DNA from: an uncultured Clostridium sp.
GTDB lineage: Bacteria > Bacillota > Clostridia > Clostridiales > Clostridiaceae
Assembly (NCBI RefSeq): GCF_937920395.1
Contig: NZ_CALEVF010000048.1
Coordinates: 1 to 35,402 of the forward strand
Length of the DNA: 35,402 bases
Direction of reading: 5' to 3'
Shown in pieces: positions 1-8,429 of this stretch. The notes beneath the pieces are model-generated. The model made no database searches. It was not told the DNA's origin and was given only the letters and a program-made list of their open reading frames with translations. A program made the position numbers and the translations under genes. Position 1 is the stretch's first letter. Every line of letters begins with the position of its first letter.

Positions 1-5
1 AGTGA

Positions 6-788
6 ATGATGATGATAGGTTTAATTGTAGGTACTTCAGAAGGAAAAAATATTCTTTCAGGGTTAAATAATTTTACAGAGGATATTTTTATATCAACAGC
101 TACTGCATATGGTGCAGAGCTTTTGAAGGATTATAAATATAAGGTGTTTAATGAGAAACCATTAGATTTAGTTGGACTTATAAAGGTTATAAAAGAAAAT
201 GACATAAAAATTTTAATTGATGCATCTCATCCTTATGCGCTAGAGATTACAGAAAATGCAATCGAAGCCTGTAAAGTCTGCGGAGTGCAATATGTTAGAT
301 ATGAGAGGCCTCCAGTTCTTAAAAAATTTAAGGATAATAAAAATGTAGTTGTGGTGGAAAATTATGAGAGCCTTTATGAACATCTTAAAAAAATAGATGG
401 AACTATTCTTAATACTACTGGTAGCAGAAATATAGTTAAGATTTTAGACTTTAATTTAAAAAACAGAGTGATACATAGGGTTCTACCATCGGTTAAAGTT
501 TTAGTGGAAATATTAGATTTAGGTGTAAAAGTTGATGATATAGTGGCAATGAAGGGGCCTATAGGATATGAACTTAATTGTGGATTTATTAAAGAATACA
601 GGGCTAAAGCGATACTTATGAAGGATAGTGGAGTCCAAGGTGGAACATATGATAAAATAAAAGCTGCTATAGATAATAACATAATGGCATTTGTAATTGG
701 AAGGAAACCTATGGAATATTCAAAGGTATTTTATAGTGAGATAGAAGTTGTAAAATATATTTCTGGTTTAATGAAAGTACCTGAGTGA
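6..788 (+). CDS. cobK: Precorrin-6A reductase (CobK/CbiJ family)
   Basis: NAD(P)H-dependent reduction of the precorrin-6A (or cobalt-precorrin-6A) macrocycle in cobalamin biosynthesis, cytoplasmic. The 260-aa product has the family's usual length. It shows the N-terminal GTSEGKNIL nucleotide-binding loop, DASHPYA near residue 70, a NTTGSRN segment, MKGPIGYE, and the C-terminal KDSGVQGG and FVIGRKP motifs, all typical of CobK/CbiJ. Three consecutive ATG codons (6, 9, 12) make the start uncertain. The ATGA at 6-9 and GTGA at 2-5 suggest overlap with an upstream gene that ends just outside the window, as in a cobalamin operon. No cob gene follows, so this is probably the last gene of that operon. 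Identification is by sequence motif only. Confidence 0.9.
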   Translation: MMMIGLIVGTSEGKNILSGLNNFTEDIFISTATAYGAELLKDYKYKVFNEKPLDLVGLIKVIKENDIKILIDASHPYALEITENAIEACKVCGVQYVRYERPPVLKKFKDNKNVVVVENYESLYEHLKKIDGTILNTTGSRNIVKILDFNLKNRVIHRVLPSVKVLVEILDLGVKVDDIVAMKGPIGYELNCGFIKEYRAKAILMKDSGVQGGTYDKIKAAIDNNIMAFVIGRKPMEYSKVFYSEIEVVKYISGLMKVPE

Positions 789-841
789 GATAATACGACT
801 TGTACTAGTAATAAAATTAAAGATATTTATTATTAAACATG

Positions 842-927
842 CGGTTAACTATTATAAATACCATTTAGTTGTTAACCGTCCCCACTATTTTCAATTATTT
901 AAAGCAATTAGTTGTTAACCGTCCCCA
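842..927. repeat. Pair of REP-like 20-bp direct repeats
   Basis: The 20-mer TTAGTTGTTAACCGTCCCCA occurs at 865-884 and again, perfectly, at 908-927. An inverted CGGTTAAC at 842-849 can pair with GTTAACCG at 871-878. The AACCGTCCCC core resembles the ends of REP elements associated with IS200-like (Y1) REP transposases in Firmicutes; that link is inference. The rest of the 789-1000 gap holds only the degV promoter. Confidence 0.6.
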
Positions 928-1011
928 ATAATAACTCTCTCACGATATTTTCTATGCATGATTGTATATATTTATATTTATTGGATAAATTAATATATAA
1001 ATGAATACATA

Positions 1012-1029
1012 TGTATCAGTATTGATACA
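1012..1029. promoter_or_regulatory. Palindromic operator candidate (PadR site)
   Basis: TGTATCA (1012-1018), GTAT, TGATACA (1023-1029) is a perfect 7-bp inverted repeat. It overlaps the -35 box of the degV-padR promoter. ATGT at 1011-1014 and ACAT at 1029-1032 are the half-site words typical of PadR-family operators. The operon encodes a PadR protein, so autorepression is inferred. Confidence 0.6.
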
Positions 1030-1050
1030 CATATATTATAGTGATATAAT
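1022..1050 (+). promoter_or_regulatory. SigA-type promoter of degV-padR
   Basis: TTGATA (1022-1027), 17-nt spacer, TATAAT (1045-1050). It places the transcript start near 1057, downstream of the ATG at 1001. This rules out the longer DegV reading and supports the TTG start at 1082. Confidence 0.8.
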
Positions 1051-1081
1051 GATGATAATATTTAATGTAGGAGGGGTTAAT

Positions 1082-1930
1082 TTGGATAAGATAGCGCTTA
1101 TAACAGACACTACAAGCGATTTAAGAAGTGACGTAACACAGAAATACAGTATTAATGTATTACCCTTTAGGATTATCTATTCTGATAGAGAGTATTTAGA
1201 TAATGTAGATATATCGCCGCAGGAAGTTTATGATAACATGAAGATAGAAGTACCTACATCTTCATTACCATCAATGAAGGATATGGAGGAACTATTCCTA
1301 AGATTAGAAGAAGAGGGTTACACCCATGCTGTAGCAATAACTTTATCTACAGGGTTATCTGGTATATATAACGCGATGAAACTTACAAGTGAGAATCATC
1401 CAGGAATTATAACTCACGTATGTGATTCACAATCAATAGCACTTGGTGAGGGATTAATAGTTACAGAATGTGGAAAGCTTATACAAGAAGGCAAGAGCTT
1501 TGAGGAAGTAGTTAATGCTATTCCGTCTATTAAAGAAAGAATTCATCTATATTTTGTAGTGGGTACTTTAGAGTATTTAAAAAAAGGTGGAAGAATAGGG
1601 AAAGTTTCAGGAACAATAGCTGAGCTTTTAAACATTAAACCTATAATTTCTTTTGATGAGGATGGTAAGTATTGTACTGTCGAAAAGGTACGTGGTAGAA
1701 AACAATCTCTCAATAAACTTATAGAACTAACAAATAACATTTTGGATAAGAAGAAATGTAGGGTCTATATGTTGCATGGTGATGCGATGGATGAGACAAA
1801 ACAAGTAATGGAGAAAATAGGAAAACATCCAAATGTTATTTCCATAGAATTTGGAGGATATATAAGTCCTGTATCAGGTGTTCATAGTGGACCAGGTTTG
1901 GTAGGAATGGTTTGCATAGAGGAACCTTAG
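1082..1930 (+). CDS. DegV family fatty-acid-binding protein
   Basis: DegV/FakB-type protein that binds a fatty acid, typically to present it to a fatty acid kinase for phospholipid synthesis; cytoplasmic. The reading frame is open from 1001, but I chose TTG at 1082. AGGAGGGG lies 5 nt upstream (1069-1076), the promoter -10 box lies at 1045-1050, and the protein proper begins LDKIALITDTTSD. This gives 282 aa, the normal DegV length. Visible family motifs are the N-terminal TDTTSDL, TSSLPS near residue 57, the LSTGLSGIY lipid-pocket segment, DSQSIALGEG, and the KKGGRIGK segment. The next gene, padR, overlaps its last 19 nt, so the two are co-transcribed. No kinase partner (FakA) is in the window. 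The exact ligand cannot be told. Confidence 0.9.
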   Translation: MDKIALITDTTSDLRSDVTQKYSINVLPFRIIYSDREYLDNVDISPQEVYDNMKIEVPTSSLPSMKDMEELFLRLEEEGYTHAVAITLSTGLSGIYNAMKLTSENHPGIITHVCDSQSIALGEGLIVTECGKLIQEGKSFEEVVNAIPSIKERIHLYFVVGTLEYLKKGGRIGKVSGTIAELLNIKPIISFDEDGKYCTVEKVRGRKQSLNKLIELTNNILDKKKCRVYMLHGDAMDETKQVMEKIGKHPNVISIEFGGYISPVSGVHSGPGLVGMVCIEEP

Positions 1931-2394
1931 ATAAAAAGCCTACTAATGAAGTAAGTAAAGAAAATGAGATAGACATTAAAGCCGAGGAAAAGAGATTATA
2001 CATTGAATACAAGAAAAAACTTTTGGAGCTTCGAAAAGTTAAAAAAGAAAAAGAAGCAGTGGGTCAAGTATTCACAAAAGGATTATTACCGTTATATGTT
2101 TTGTATACTCTAAGTCTCGGTGAAACAAATGGTAATGATATATCTCATAAAATAGGCGAGAGAACAAATGGTCATTGGATTCCTAGTACAGGCGGAATAT
2201 ACCCTTTATTGAAAAAACTAGAAAAAGAAAAATTTGTGGTTGGAGAGTGGAACGAATCTAAAAAAGCTCAGAAAATTTACAAAATTACAGAGCTTGGTAT
2301 ATTAGAATTAAAAAATAAGAAATACTTACTGCGTGATAAGATTGAGCAAGCTCTAGAAGTATTTAAGATAATTTATAGTGATTTATATAATTAA
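1912..2394 (+). CDS. PadR family transcriptional regulator
   Basis: Winged-helix DNA-binding repressor of the PadR family, 160 aa. Residues ~55-125 carry the family signature: GLLPLYVLYTLSLGE, then GNDISHKIGERTNGHW, PSTGGIYPLLKKLEKE (recognition helix region), and the wing KAQKIYKITELG. An N-terminal charged helical extension (~residues 1-50) precedes the domain. Start is TTG at 1912 with a weak AGGA at 1903-1906. It overlaps the end of degV by 19 nt, indicating translational coupling. The 7-bp palindrome at 1012-1029 overlapping the operon promoter is a likely site of autoregulation (inference). A terminator follows at 2408-2443. Ligand unknown. Confidence 0.88.
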   Translation: MHRGTLDKKPTNEVSKENEIDIKAEEKRLYIEYKKKLLELRKVKKEKEAVGQVFTKGLLPLYVLYTLSLGETNGNDISHKIGERTNGHWIPSTGGIYPLLKKLEKEKFVVGEWNESKKAQKIYKITELGILELKNKKYLLRDKIEQALEVFKIIYSDLYN

Positions 2395-2407
2395 ATATTA
2401 AAAAGCT

Positions 2408-2443
2408 AAAAAGCTACAGGTGAATTCGGACCTGTAGCTTTTT
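2408..2443. terminator. Bidirectional Rho-independent terminator
   Basis: Perfect 14-bp stem (2408-2421 with 2430-2443), 8-nt loop, A-run on one side and T-run on the other. It sits between convergent padR and the DUF4397 gene and can serve both. Confidence 0.92.
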
Positions 2444-2445
2444 AA

Positions 2446-3150
2446 TTAGTCTTCTCTAAAATCTAAATAAGAACTACCATCTAGTGGAATTAAAGCTTGA
2501 AGGCCTGGGTGACCACCTGCGAGACCTATAGCGTATACAGTATAAAATCGTTGAGGTTTTAATCTTACATTTGGAATATATAAAACTGTTTTCTTAGTAC
2601 CAGTAGGTCTAACTTCAAATGTATAAGTTCCAGGAGGAACTTGCATATAATCAGTAGATTCTTTATAAGCAACGTTTTTAAAAAGAATTTTACCGTTTGG
2701 GAGTGTTACATCCACGGCACCTGCATTAGGTGATAAGTGTGTAAATTTAATATAAGCGTTATCAGAAGGATTATTAACTTTAGGTTCTAATACTAATAAT
2801 AAATCAATGTTTGGTAATGTACCAATAGCTGCAACTGTATAAATTTTTCCCGGTGGGATAAAAACATTTTTATTAAGTACAGGAATGGTTTTGGTTCCAG
2901 CAGGATATAATTTTATATTGTAATTACCAGTCATAACTTCTACATAATTTGTAAAAGTACTATACGTAAGATTTTTAAACTTTAATATATCATTAATATA
3001 TACATCAACAGCTGGAGAGTTAGGTGAAGCATGAAGAACTCTGATATATGAATTCATGGTTGCAACCCTATACAGAGAGTTTTCATTATAAATAAGGTTA
3101 TCTCTATAAAAAGAATAAGGATCAATATAATTTTTTGGACAGTAAAACAT
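2446..3150 (-). CDS. DUF4397 domain-containing protein
   Basis: 234-aa protein with two tandem DUF4397-type beta-sandwich units. The first begins YIRVLHASPNSPAVDVYIN (~residue 35) and the second YIKFTHLSPNAGAVDVTLPN (~residue 131). Each is followed by a G-x-Y-x-x-x-x-x-P-x-GTK strand. There is no signal peptide or transmembrane segment. The N-terminus (MFYCPKNYIDPYSFYR) is rich in Tyr and aromatic residues, unlike an exported protein, so a spore- or surface-associated role by another route is possible but unproven. Start ATG at 3150 has GAAGGGAG 6 nt upstream. The gene is monocistronic between the 2408-2443 terminator and the zinc-ribbon gene. Function unknown. Confidence 0.85.
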   Translation of the reverse strand: MFYCPKNYIDPYSFYRDNLIYNENSLYRVATMNSYIRVLHASPNSPAVDVYINDILKFKNLTYSTFTNYVEVMTGNYNIKLYPAGTKTIPVLNKNVFIPPGKIYTVAAIGTLPNIDLLLVLEPKVNNPSDNAYIKFTHLSPNAGAVDVTLPNGKILFKNVAYKESTDYMQVPPGTYTFEVRPTGTKKTVLYIPNVRLKPQRFYTVYAIGLAGGHPGLQALIPLDGSSYLDFRED

Positions 3151-3248
3151 AAAGGGCTCCCTTCAAACATTTTTACTATATTAATATATGAAGCCTTATC
3201 ATATAAGGTTACTAAGTTAGTAAATGGTAAATTAGAATGAAATCCTAT

Positions 3249-4715
3249 TTATTTTGCCTTACTTATACTTGTAAGTTGGTATCCGGTAGAAGCATCTTGT
3301 TTAAAACCGTAAATGTAGCTTGAGGTGTTAGGAGTTTCACTACCATCAGCATGAACTATGGTATAAGATTCTGAAGAGGTTATGGTTCCTGATGTATTAT
3401 CATCATTAATATTGTAATCTATAATTTTAGAATCATTATAAGTTTCTTTTATTCCAGCATCATAGGTTTTTTGTATATATGATTGTTGCGTATTATATAA
3501 TGAGCTTCCATAAGCTACGTAAGTATCAATTAATGAAGGTGTGCCATTATTGATAGCCTGTGCAATAGAAGAGGCGTAGTAGTATAAAAGATTGTCCAGC
3601 TGTGAGTGAATATTAGTTATTGTATTACTGGCACTCTCAAAACTTAAAAAAGCATTTTTATCGTCATTTGTAGCTAAGTATTCATCACTTGTAAGTGTTT
3701 TGCCATCAACTTTACATGTTGCGTATATTTTTGATGAGCTATCTATAGGGCCAAAATGGCTAGCATCTGCGACCTTCACATTTACATTTTTTCCGTTAAC
3801 AAAAATGTTAGCATCAGGCTTATCAGAAGTTATATTTATATAACTCATATCATCAAATATACTTATGTTTGCAAATCCATTTGTTTCTATAAGATCAACT
3901 AAGTAAGGTTTGCTTAAAGTGACATACTTATTTTTGTAGTTAGCTAAGATTGAATAAGTACCAGGCATGTATGGTCCAAATTCTTTTGTGGAGTTGTCCG
4001 TTTCACTTTTTCCTATTACAGTATTATTAATTGAAAAAGAGACATTTTTAACTGTAGTTGTTATGTCAATAAAGGATGGTTTAACATTTATTTTATATTT
4101 GGGAAAAATGAAAAAACTTTTTCCGTTTCGTGCTAAAGTTAGTGTATTATTGGACTTTGTGTTAAGGCTACTAATATCCTTAGGGTTAGTAGAATCATCT
4201 TTTAAATCCTGCATAACCTGCGTTAAATATGTAGGTTTACTTTTAAAATATGATAATAAAGGTGAAATGCTCTTGCTATCTACAATAAGTCTAGTGTCGC
4301 TCGAGCATAGTATATTTTCCAAATCAGAAGTGTTGTTTGTTTCTACGTCTTGCTGAAATCTTGTTACAAGTTTACTCGGATCGGATAAAGAATTACCTAC
4401 TTTAATAGTAGCAATTAATAATACTAGTAACATTGCTAATACTGCCATGACTATTTTGCTTTTCTTTGACAATATTAAATGGCCTGAAATATTGTCATTA
4501 GGTTCATTAGTAACTAAGTTTATGTCGTGATCTGATTTTGTTTCAGGAGTACCTGAAGTTATATCGTAATCAAGATCAGGTTTTGTAGTATCTAAATCCA
4601 CTTTAGATTCTGTTTTGGATTGGTCAGTGGATTCTATTCTTAAGTCGTTTCCACAGCTAGTACAAAATTGTGTTCCTTCTATAACTTCTTTTCCACATTT
4701 AGTACAAAATTTCAA
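3249..4715 (-). CDS. TcaA/YvbJ-like zinc-ribbon membrane protein, copy 1
   Basis: 488 aa. It starts with a treble-clef zinc ribbon (CTKCG at 4-8, CTSCG at 18-22), then a polar linker. A single transmembrane helix follows (~residues 88-108, IVMAVLAMLLVLLIATIKVG), and then a long predicted extracellular part with PEGA-like beta units (PDANIFVNGK) and a C-terminal NTF2-like-sized domain. This order matches TcaA of Staphylococcus (teicoplanin-associated) and YvbJ of Bacillus. In those families the ribbon is cytoplasmic and the repeats face the wall. It is a paralogue of the product at 5843-7291. The central stretch from about VKPSFIDITTTVK to YLVDLIET is nearly identical between them, while the C-termini diverge. 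It is divergently oriented from the 4925 gene. Role in envelope stress or antibiotic response is inference from the family. Confidence 0.82.
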   Translation of the reverse strand: MKFCTKCGKEVIEGTQFCTSCGNDLRIESTDQSKTESKVDLDTTKPDLDYDITSGTPETKSDHDINLVTNEPNDNISGHLILSKKSKIVMAVLAMLLVLLIATIKVGNSLSDPSKLVTRFQQDVETNNTSDLENILCSSDTRLIVDSKSISPLLSYFKSKPTYLTQVMQDLKDDSTNPKDISSLNTKSNNTLTLARNGKSFFIFPKYKINVKPSFIDITTTVKNVSFSINNTVIGKSETDNSTKEFGPYMPGTYSILANYKNKYVTLSKPYLVDLIETNGFANISIFDDMSYINITSDKPDANIFVNGKNVNVKVADASHFGPIDSSSKIYATCKVDGKTLTSDEYLATNDDKNAFLSFESASNTITNIHSQLDNLLYYYASSIAQAINNGTPSLIDTYVAYGSSLYNTQQSYIQKTYDAGIKETYNDSKIIDYNINDDNTSGTITSSESYTIVHADGSETPNTSSYIYGFKQDASTGYQLTSISKAK

Positions 4716-4747
4716 TTTAAGTCCCCCGATATTATATTATTTGTTAA

Positions 4748-4794
4748 ATATTAGTGTTGTTATTGCAAAGAATGAAATATATCTACACTAATAT
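4748..4794. repeat. Inverted repeat in divergent zinc-ribbon promoter region
   Basis: ATATTAGTGT (4748-4757) and ACACTAATAT (4785-4794) form a perfect 10-bp inverted repeat with a 27-nt spacer, in the 209-bp gap between divergent zinc-ribbon genes. It could be a shared operator. The rest of the gap shows only AT-rich sequence and the ribosome binding sites. Confidence 0.5.
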
Positions 4795-4924
4795 ACTATA
4801 CCATATATGACTATTACTTAAGGAAAAGCATAGAATATTTAATAGACTATAAAGCAAATGCAATTTATAACGAAGTACATTAGGTAACGGTAATAATTAT
4901 TTTAGTTATTCAAGGGGGAGTATT

Positions 4925-5818
4925 ATGACATATTGTAGTAAATGTGGTTCTAAGATTGAGAGCAATGGAGAGTTTTGCCCAAATTGTGGCACAAAGGTAA
5001 ATCAAAATTCAAATGAAAACCACAACAAAGAAAGAATGGACCAAACTTTCGAACATGTTAAATCAGTAACAAATCAAATTAACGTTTCTGAAATAATAAA
5101 CATTTTAAAAAACTCAGTAATAAATCCAGTTTCTGGTGGTAAAGAATTTGTAACTAAAACACAGAAAACACCAGCCATAATTATTATGATTATTTTAACA
5201 TGTCTGCAAGGTATACTAGGGATTTGGAGGGTTAATCAAATTATTAGTAGTGTATCAACAATTTTTACGAATTTTTATAGAAACTTGTCTTCATTAGCAG
5301 CTTTAGTTGGTGAAAACTCGTCATCATATAATATTGATTCTAGTACCGTAGACTCTGTAAACAATGCTATTGATAAATTTAAATATATGAATACTATACC
5401 GTATGGCAAAATATTTATTGGAAATTGTGAATTATATTTAGTAGGATTAATTGTTTTATTTATTTGCATATATTTAGGAATAAGTTTTTTTGCAAAAGTA
5501 AAATGTACTCCATTCATAGTTTTTAAGGCAGTACTAATCTCAACGTTACCTATTTTATCTTGCGAAATTATTTCAATTATATTCTCATATTTTTCATTGA
5601 ATTTTGGAATTATTTTTGTTATTTTAGGAGTATTTATTTCAATTGCAACCTTAGCTATTATAATTAGAGAAAGTTTTAGTATAGGAGCTAACCTATGCGT
5701 TTTAATCATTTCAATAGCGGGTGTTATTTCTTTAGCAGTACTTATTCTAGCATTCTCTTACTATATGGTGGATGTAGTTAAAGCAATAGTATATAAATAT
5801 GGTAGTTTAATAAACTAA
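4925..5818 (+). CDS. Zinc-ribbon multi-pass membrane protein
   Basis: 297 aa. An N-terminal zinc ribbon (CSKCG at 4-8, CPNCG at 18-22) is followed by a polar region, then about five to six hydrophobic segments: roughly residues 80-100, 168-192, 203-225, 230-250 and 262-288. The first and second segments are separated by a ~65-residue loop rich in Ser and Asn. The topology recalls Yip1-like or DUF-type clostridial membrane proteins that begin with a zinc ribbon; no enzymatic motif is visible. Start ATG has GGGGGAG 6 nt upstream. The TcaA-like gene follows after 24 nt, so the two form an operon and may act as a membrane complex (inference). Function unknown. Confidence 0.75.
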   Translation: MTYCSKCGSKIESNGEFCPNCGTKVNQNSNENHNKERMDQTFEHVKSVTNQINVSEIINILKNSVINPVSGGKEFVTKTQKTPAIIIMIILTCLQGILGIWRVNQIISSVSTIFTNFYRNLSSLAALVGENSSSYNIDSSTVDSVNNAIDKFKYMNTIPYGKIFIGNCELYLVGLIVLFICIYLGISFFAKVKCTPFIVFKAVLISTLPILSCEIISIIFSYFSLNFGIIFVILGVFISIATLAIIIRESFSIGANLCVLIISIAGVISLAVLILAFSYYMVDVVKAIVYKYGSLIN

Positions 5819-5842
5819 TTATATAAAAACGGGGGGATTTAA

Positions 5843-7291
5843 ATGAAATTTTGTACTAAATGTGGCAATGAAGTTAAAGATGAACAAACATTTTGTACAT
5901 CTTGTGGAAATGATTTGAAAGGTGAGTCTATGAATGAAACTAAGCAGGAAGCGGAAGCTAATTCAATAAAAGAAACTCAGCCAATCGAAGAATATCATCC
6001 ACAAAATGAAGAGAATGTTACGTTAGATAATACTACACCTAATAATAAATTAAGCAAAAGATCCAAAATACTAATAGCAACTGTTTCAGTTTTGATAGTA
6101 GCAATAATTGTTATAATTCAAGTTGGTAATTCTTTATTTAATCCTAGGAAGATTGCAACAAGATTTGAGCAAGATATAGTAACAAATAACACTTCTGATT
6201 TATCAAAAATACTATACTGTAATGATGCTAGGCTTGATATTAATAGCAGTAATATAACACCTTTATTAAATTACTTTAAAAAGAGCCCTTCATATTATAA
6301 TGAAGTTATTCAAAATTTAAATAATGATGCACTTAGTCCTAAGGATATTAATAATATTAACATAACATCAAGTAATATATTAACCTTAACAAAGGTAGGA
6401 AAAAAGTTTTTAATTTTTCCCAATTATAAAATAAATGTTAAGCCATCTTTTGTTGATATAACCACTACTGTTAAAGATGTTTCTTTTTCAATTAATAATG
6501 TCGTAATAGGGAGGAGTGAAACAGATAAATCTACCAAAGAATTTGGACCATACATTCCCGGAACTTATTCGATTTTAGCTAATTATAAAGGGAAGTATGT
6601 TACTCTAAGTAAACCTTATTTAGTTAATCTTATAGAAACTAGCGATGGAATAGCAAAATTAAGTGTATTTGAGGATTTGAATTATTTAAACATAACATCT
6701 GATTATCCTGATGCAGAAATCTTTGTTAATTCAAAAGATACTAAAACAAAGATTACAGATGCTACTAATTTTGGACCTATAGATGGTGATTCAAAGATAT
6801 ATGCTACAACTGTAATAAATGGAAAAAAACTTAAGAGTGAAGAGTATTCATTGGACGTGGGAGCACCGGACATTAACATAAGTTTTGAAGATGCAATTAA
6901 TAATCAAAGTAATGTCCAGGCTCAGTTAGATGGAGTTAAGTCACAATTAGGTGATCTTTTAAACAACTATGCACAAGCCCTTACACAAGCTATTAATACT
7001 AATGACTTTTCATTGATTGATGTTTACTTAACTTATGGGAGCGAACTATATAAACAACAACAATTAAATGTACCTGGATCTTATGCAGAGGGGAATGAAG
7101 AAAGTCTTGTTTCGGCGAGTGTTACAAGTTTCAACATTAGTGATGATACTCAATCTGGAAGTATTACGACTACTGAAACTTATAATTTTGTAACTGTAAA
7201 TGGCAAATCATCTACGAAGACTTATAACCATGTATATAAATTTAAGTATAATGGTGATATATCCAATTATCAATTTACAAACAGAATATAA
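5843..7291 (+). CDS. TcaA/YvbJ-like zinc-ribbon membrane protein, copy 2
   Basis: 482-aa paralogue of the 3249-4715 product with the same order. A zinc ribbon (CTKCG, CTSCG) is followed by an acidic linker, one transmembrane helix (~residues 77-97, ILIATVSVLIVAIIVIIQVG), then PEGA-like and NTF2-like extracellular parts. The middle domain is almost unchanged between the two copies (KINVKPSF.DITTTVK, KEFGPY.PGTYSILANYK). The last ~150 residues are only loosely alike, which suggests different partners or ligands. ATG start follows GGGGGG at a 6-nt spacing. It lies 24 nt behind the multi-pass zinc-ribbon gene, in one operon ending at the 7403-7436 terminator after a ~110-nt non-coding tail. Confidence 0.82.
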   Translation: MKFCTKCGNEVKDEQTFCTSCGNDLKGESMNETKQEAEANSIKETQPIEEYHPQNEENVTLDNTTPNNKLSKRSKILIATVSVLIVAIIVIIQVGNSLFNPRKIATRFEQDIVTNNTSDLSKILYCNDARLDINSSNITPLLNYFKKSPSYYNEVIQNLNNDALSPKDINNINITSSNILTLTKVGKKFLIFPNYKINVKPSFVDITTTVKDVSFSINNVVIGRSETDKSTKEFGPYIPGTYSILANYKGKYVTLSKPYLVNLIETSDGIAKLSVFEDLNYLNITSDYPDAEIFVNSKDTKTKITDATNFGPIDGDSKIYATTVINGKKLKSEEYSLDVGAPDINISFEDAINNQSNVQAQLDGVKSQLGDLLNNYAQALTQAINTNDFSLIDVYLTYGSELYKQQQLNVPGSYAEGNEESLVSASVTSFNISDDTQSGSITTTETYNFVTVNGKSSTKTYNHVYKFKYNGDISNYQFTNRI

Positions 7292-7402
7292 AATTTAAAT
7301 ATGGTTGCTGATAAAGTAAGACTATATAGTAGGGGTTAATAATTGAAATAACGCTATAATAAACAATTAGAATTTAGATATAATAATACAATAAATGATG
7401 AT

Positions 7403-7436
7403 ATGAGAACAGTTGTGAAGCTGTTCTCATTTTTTA
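7403..7436. terminator. Bidirectional Rho-independent terminator
   Basis: 10-bp perfect stem ATGAGAACAG/CTGTTCTCAT (7403-7412, 7421-7430), 8-nt loop, six T's following. It lies between the convergent zinc-ribbon operon and corA. Confidence 0.9.
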
Positions 7437-8369
7437 AAACATATCTTTCTTATTTAAAATATAAATAGAAGAAATAACTAAAAGAACAATAAACGTAAAC
7501 ACATATAGAAAACCATTACTATTATTACCATAAGGTATTCCACCTACATTCATACCGAATAGTCCAGAAACTAAATTTGGTATAGCCATAACTATTGTAA
7601 TAGCAGCAAGAAATTTCATTACAATATTTAGTTTATTTGATATAACAGAAGAGTAAGCATCCATAGTACCTTTTAAAATATCAGTATATGTAGAACACAT
7701 TTCTATTGCTTGTTTGTTTTCAATAATAACATCCTCAAGTACGTCTTTATCTTCTTCATATTTTTGAAGAATATCTAGTTTAAGCATTTTTTCCAAGGTA
7801 ATTTCATTTCCCTTTAAGGAAGTGGAAAAATATACAAGTGATTTTTCAAGTGCTAACAATTGAAGAAGTTCTTTATTTCTTAATGATTTGTGTAGTTGTT
7901 TTTCCACTATGTAGCTTTTTTTATCAATTTGTCTTAGGTATATTAAATAGTATTTTGCAATTCTATATAGGACTTGAAGCATAAATCTTTGACGTTTATA
8001 GGTATAAAAGGAACTAATTTTTCCATCACCAAAATCTGATAATACTTTACTGTTTTTTAAACAAACTGTAATTATTACTTTGTCTGTTTGGATTACAGCT
8101 ATAGGATATGTATCATAGGTTAAGGAATTATCGTCTATATCAGTAAAGGGAATATCTAATATAATTAAAGTACAATCTTCTATATCAATACGGGAGGTTT
8201 CTTCTTCATCTAAAGCAGCCCTCAAAAAATCCATTGGTGCATTAGTGTTTCTTGAAACAAAGATTAATTCTTCATCTGATGGATCTATCATATTAATCCA
8301 ACAACCAGGTTCTATATTTTCTAATTTTGTAAGTTGTTTATTTTCTGCACTGCTGTATATTGAAAGCAT
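7434..8369 (-). CDS. CorA family divalent cation transporter
   Basis: Membrane channel-like transporter for Mg2+ (possibly Co2+ or other divalents). The frame is open to 8462, but I start at ATG 8369. AGGAGGTG lies just upstream (8375-8382), and a TTGTAT-N18-TATAAT promoter sits at 8429-8400, downstream of the longer start. This gives 311 aa. The N-terminal cytoplasmic domain and long helices (~200-250) precede two C-terminal transmembrane helices. The selectivity motif GMN follows the first (SGLFGMNVGGIPYG), and the second is FTFIVLLVISSIYIL before a basic tail. All are CorA hallmarks. It is monocistronic. No Mg-sensing leader (M-box) can fit in the ~20-nt 5' leader. Confidence 0.9.
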   Translation of the reverse strand: MLSIYSSAENKQLTKLENIEPGCWINMIDPSDEELIFVSRNTNAPMDFLRAALDEEETSRIDIEDCTLIILDIPFTDIDDNSLTYDTYPIAVIQTDKVIITVCLKNSKVLSDFGDGKISSFYTYKRQRFMLQVLYRIAKYYLIYLRQIDKKSYIVEKQLHKSLRNKELLQLLALEKSLVYFSTSLKGNEITLEKMLKLDILQKYEEDKDVLEDVIIENKQAIEMCSTYTDILKGTMDAYSSVISNKLNIVMKFLAAITIVMAIPNLVSGLFGMNVGGIPYGNNSNGFLYVFTFIVLLVISSIYILNKKDMF

Positions 8370-8399
8370 TACAACACCTCCTAGTGTAAATACCTTTAT

Positions 8400-8429
8400 A
8401 TTATAGTCTATAAAAGTAAATATATACAA
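8400..8429 (-). promoter_or_regulatory. Promoter of corA
   Basis: On the minus strand: TTGTAT (8429-8424), 18-nt spacer, TATAAT (8405-8400). Predicted start near 8392, about 23 nt before the corA ATG. Confidence 0.7.

Noticed and set aside
1001..1081. 27-residue N-terminal extension of DegV
   Set aside because: It covers the promoter and operator; the TTG at 1082 has a perfect ribosome binding site.
3967..4356. 129-codon plus-strand ORF
   Set aside because: Shadow of the zinc-ribbon gene on the minus strand, no ribosome binding site and no family resemblance.
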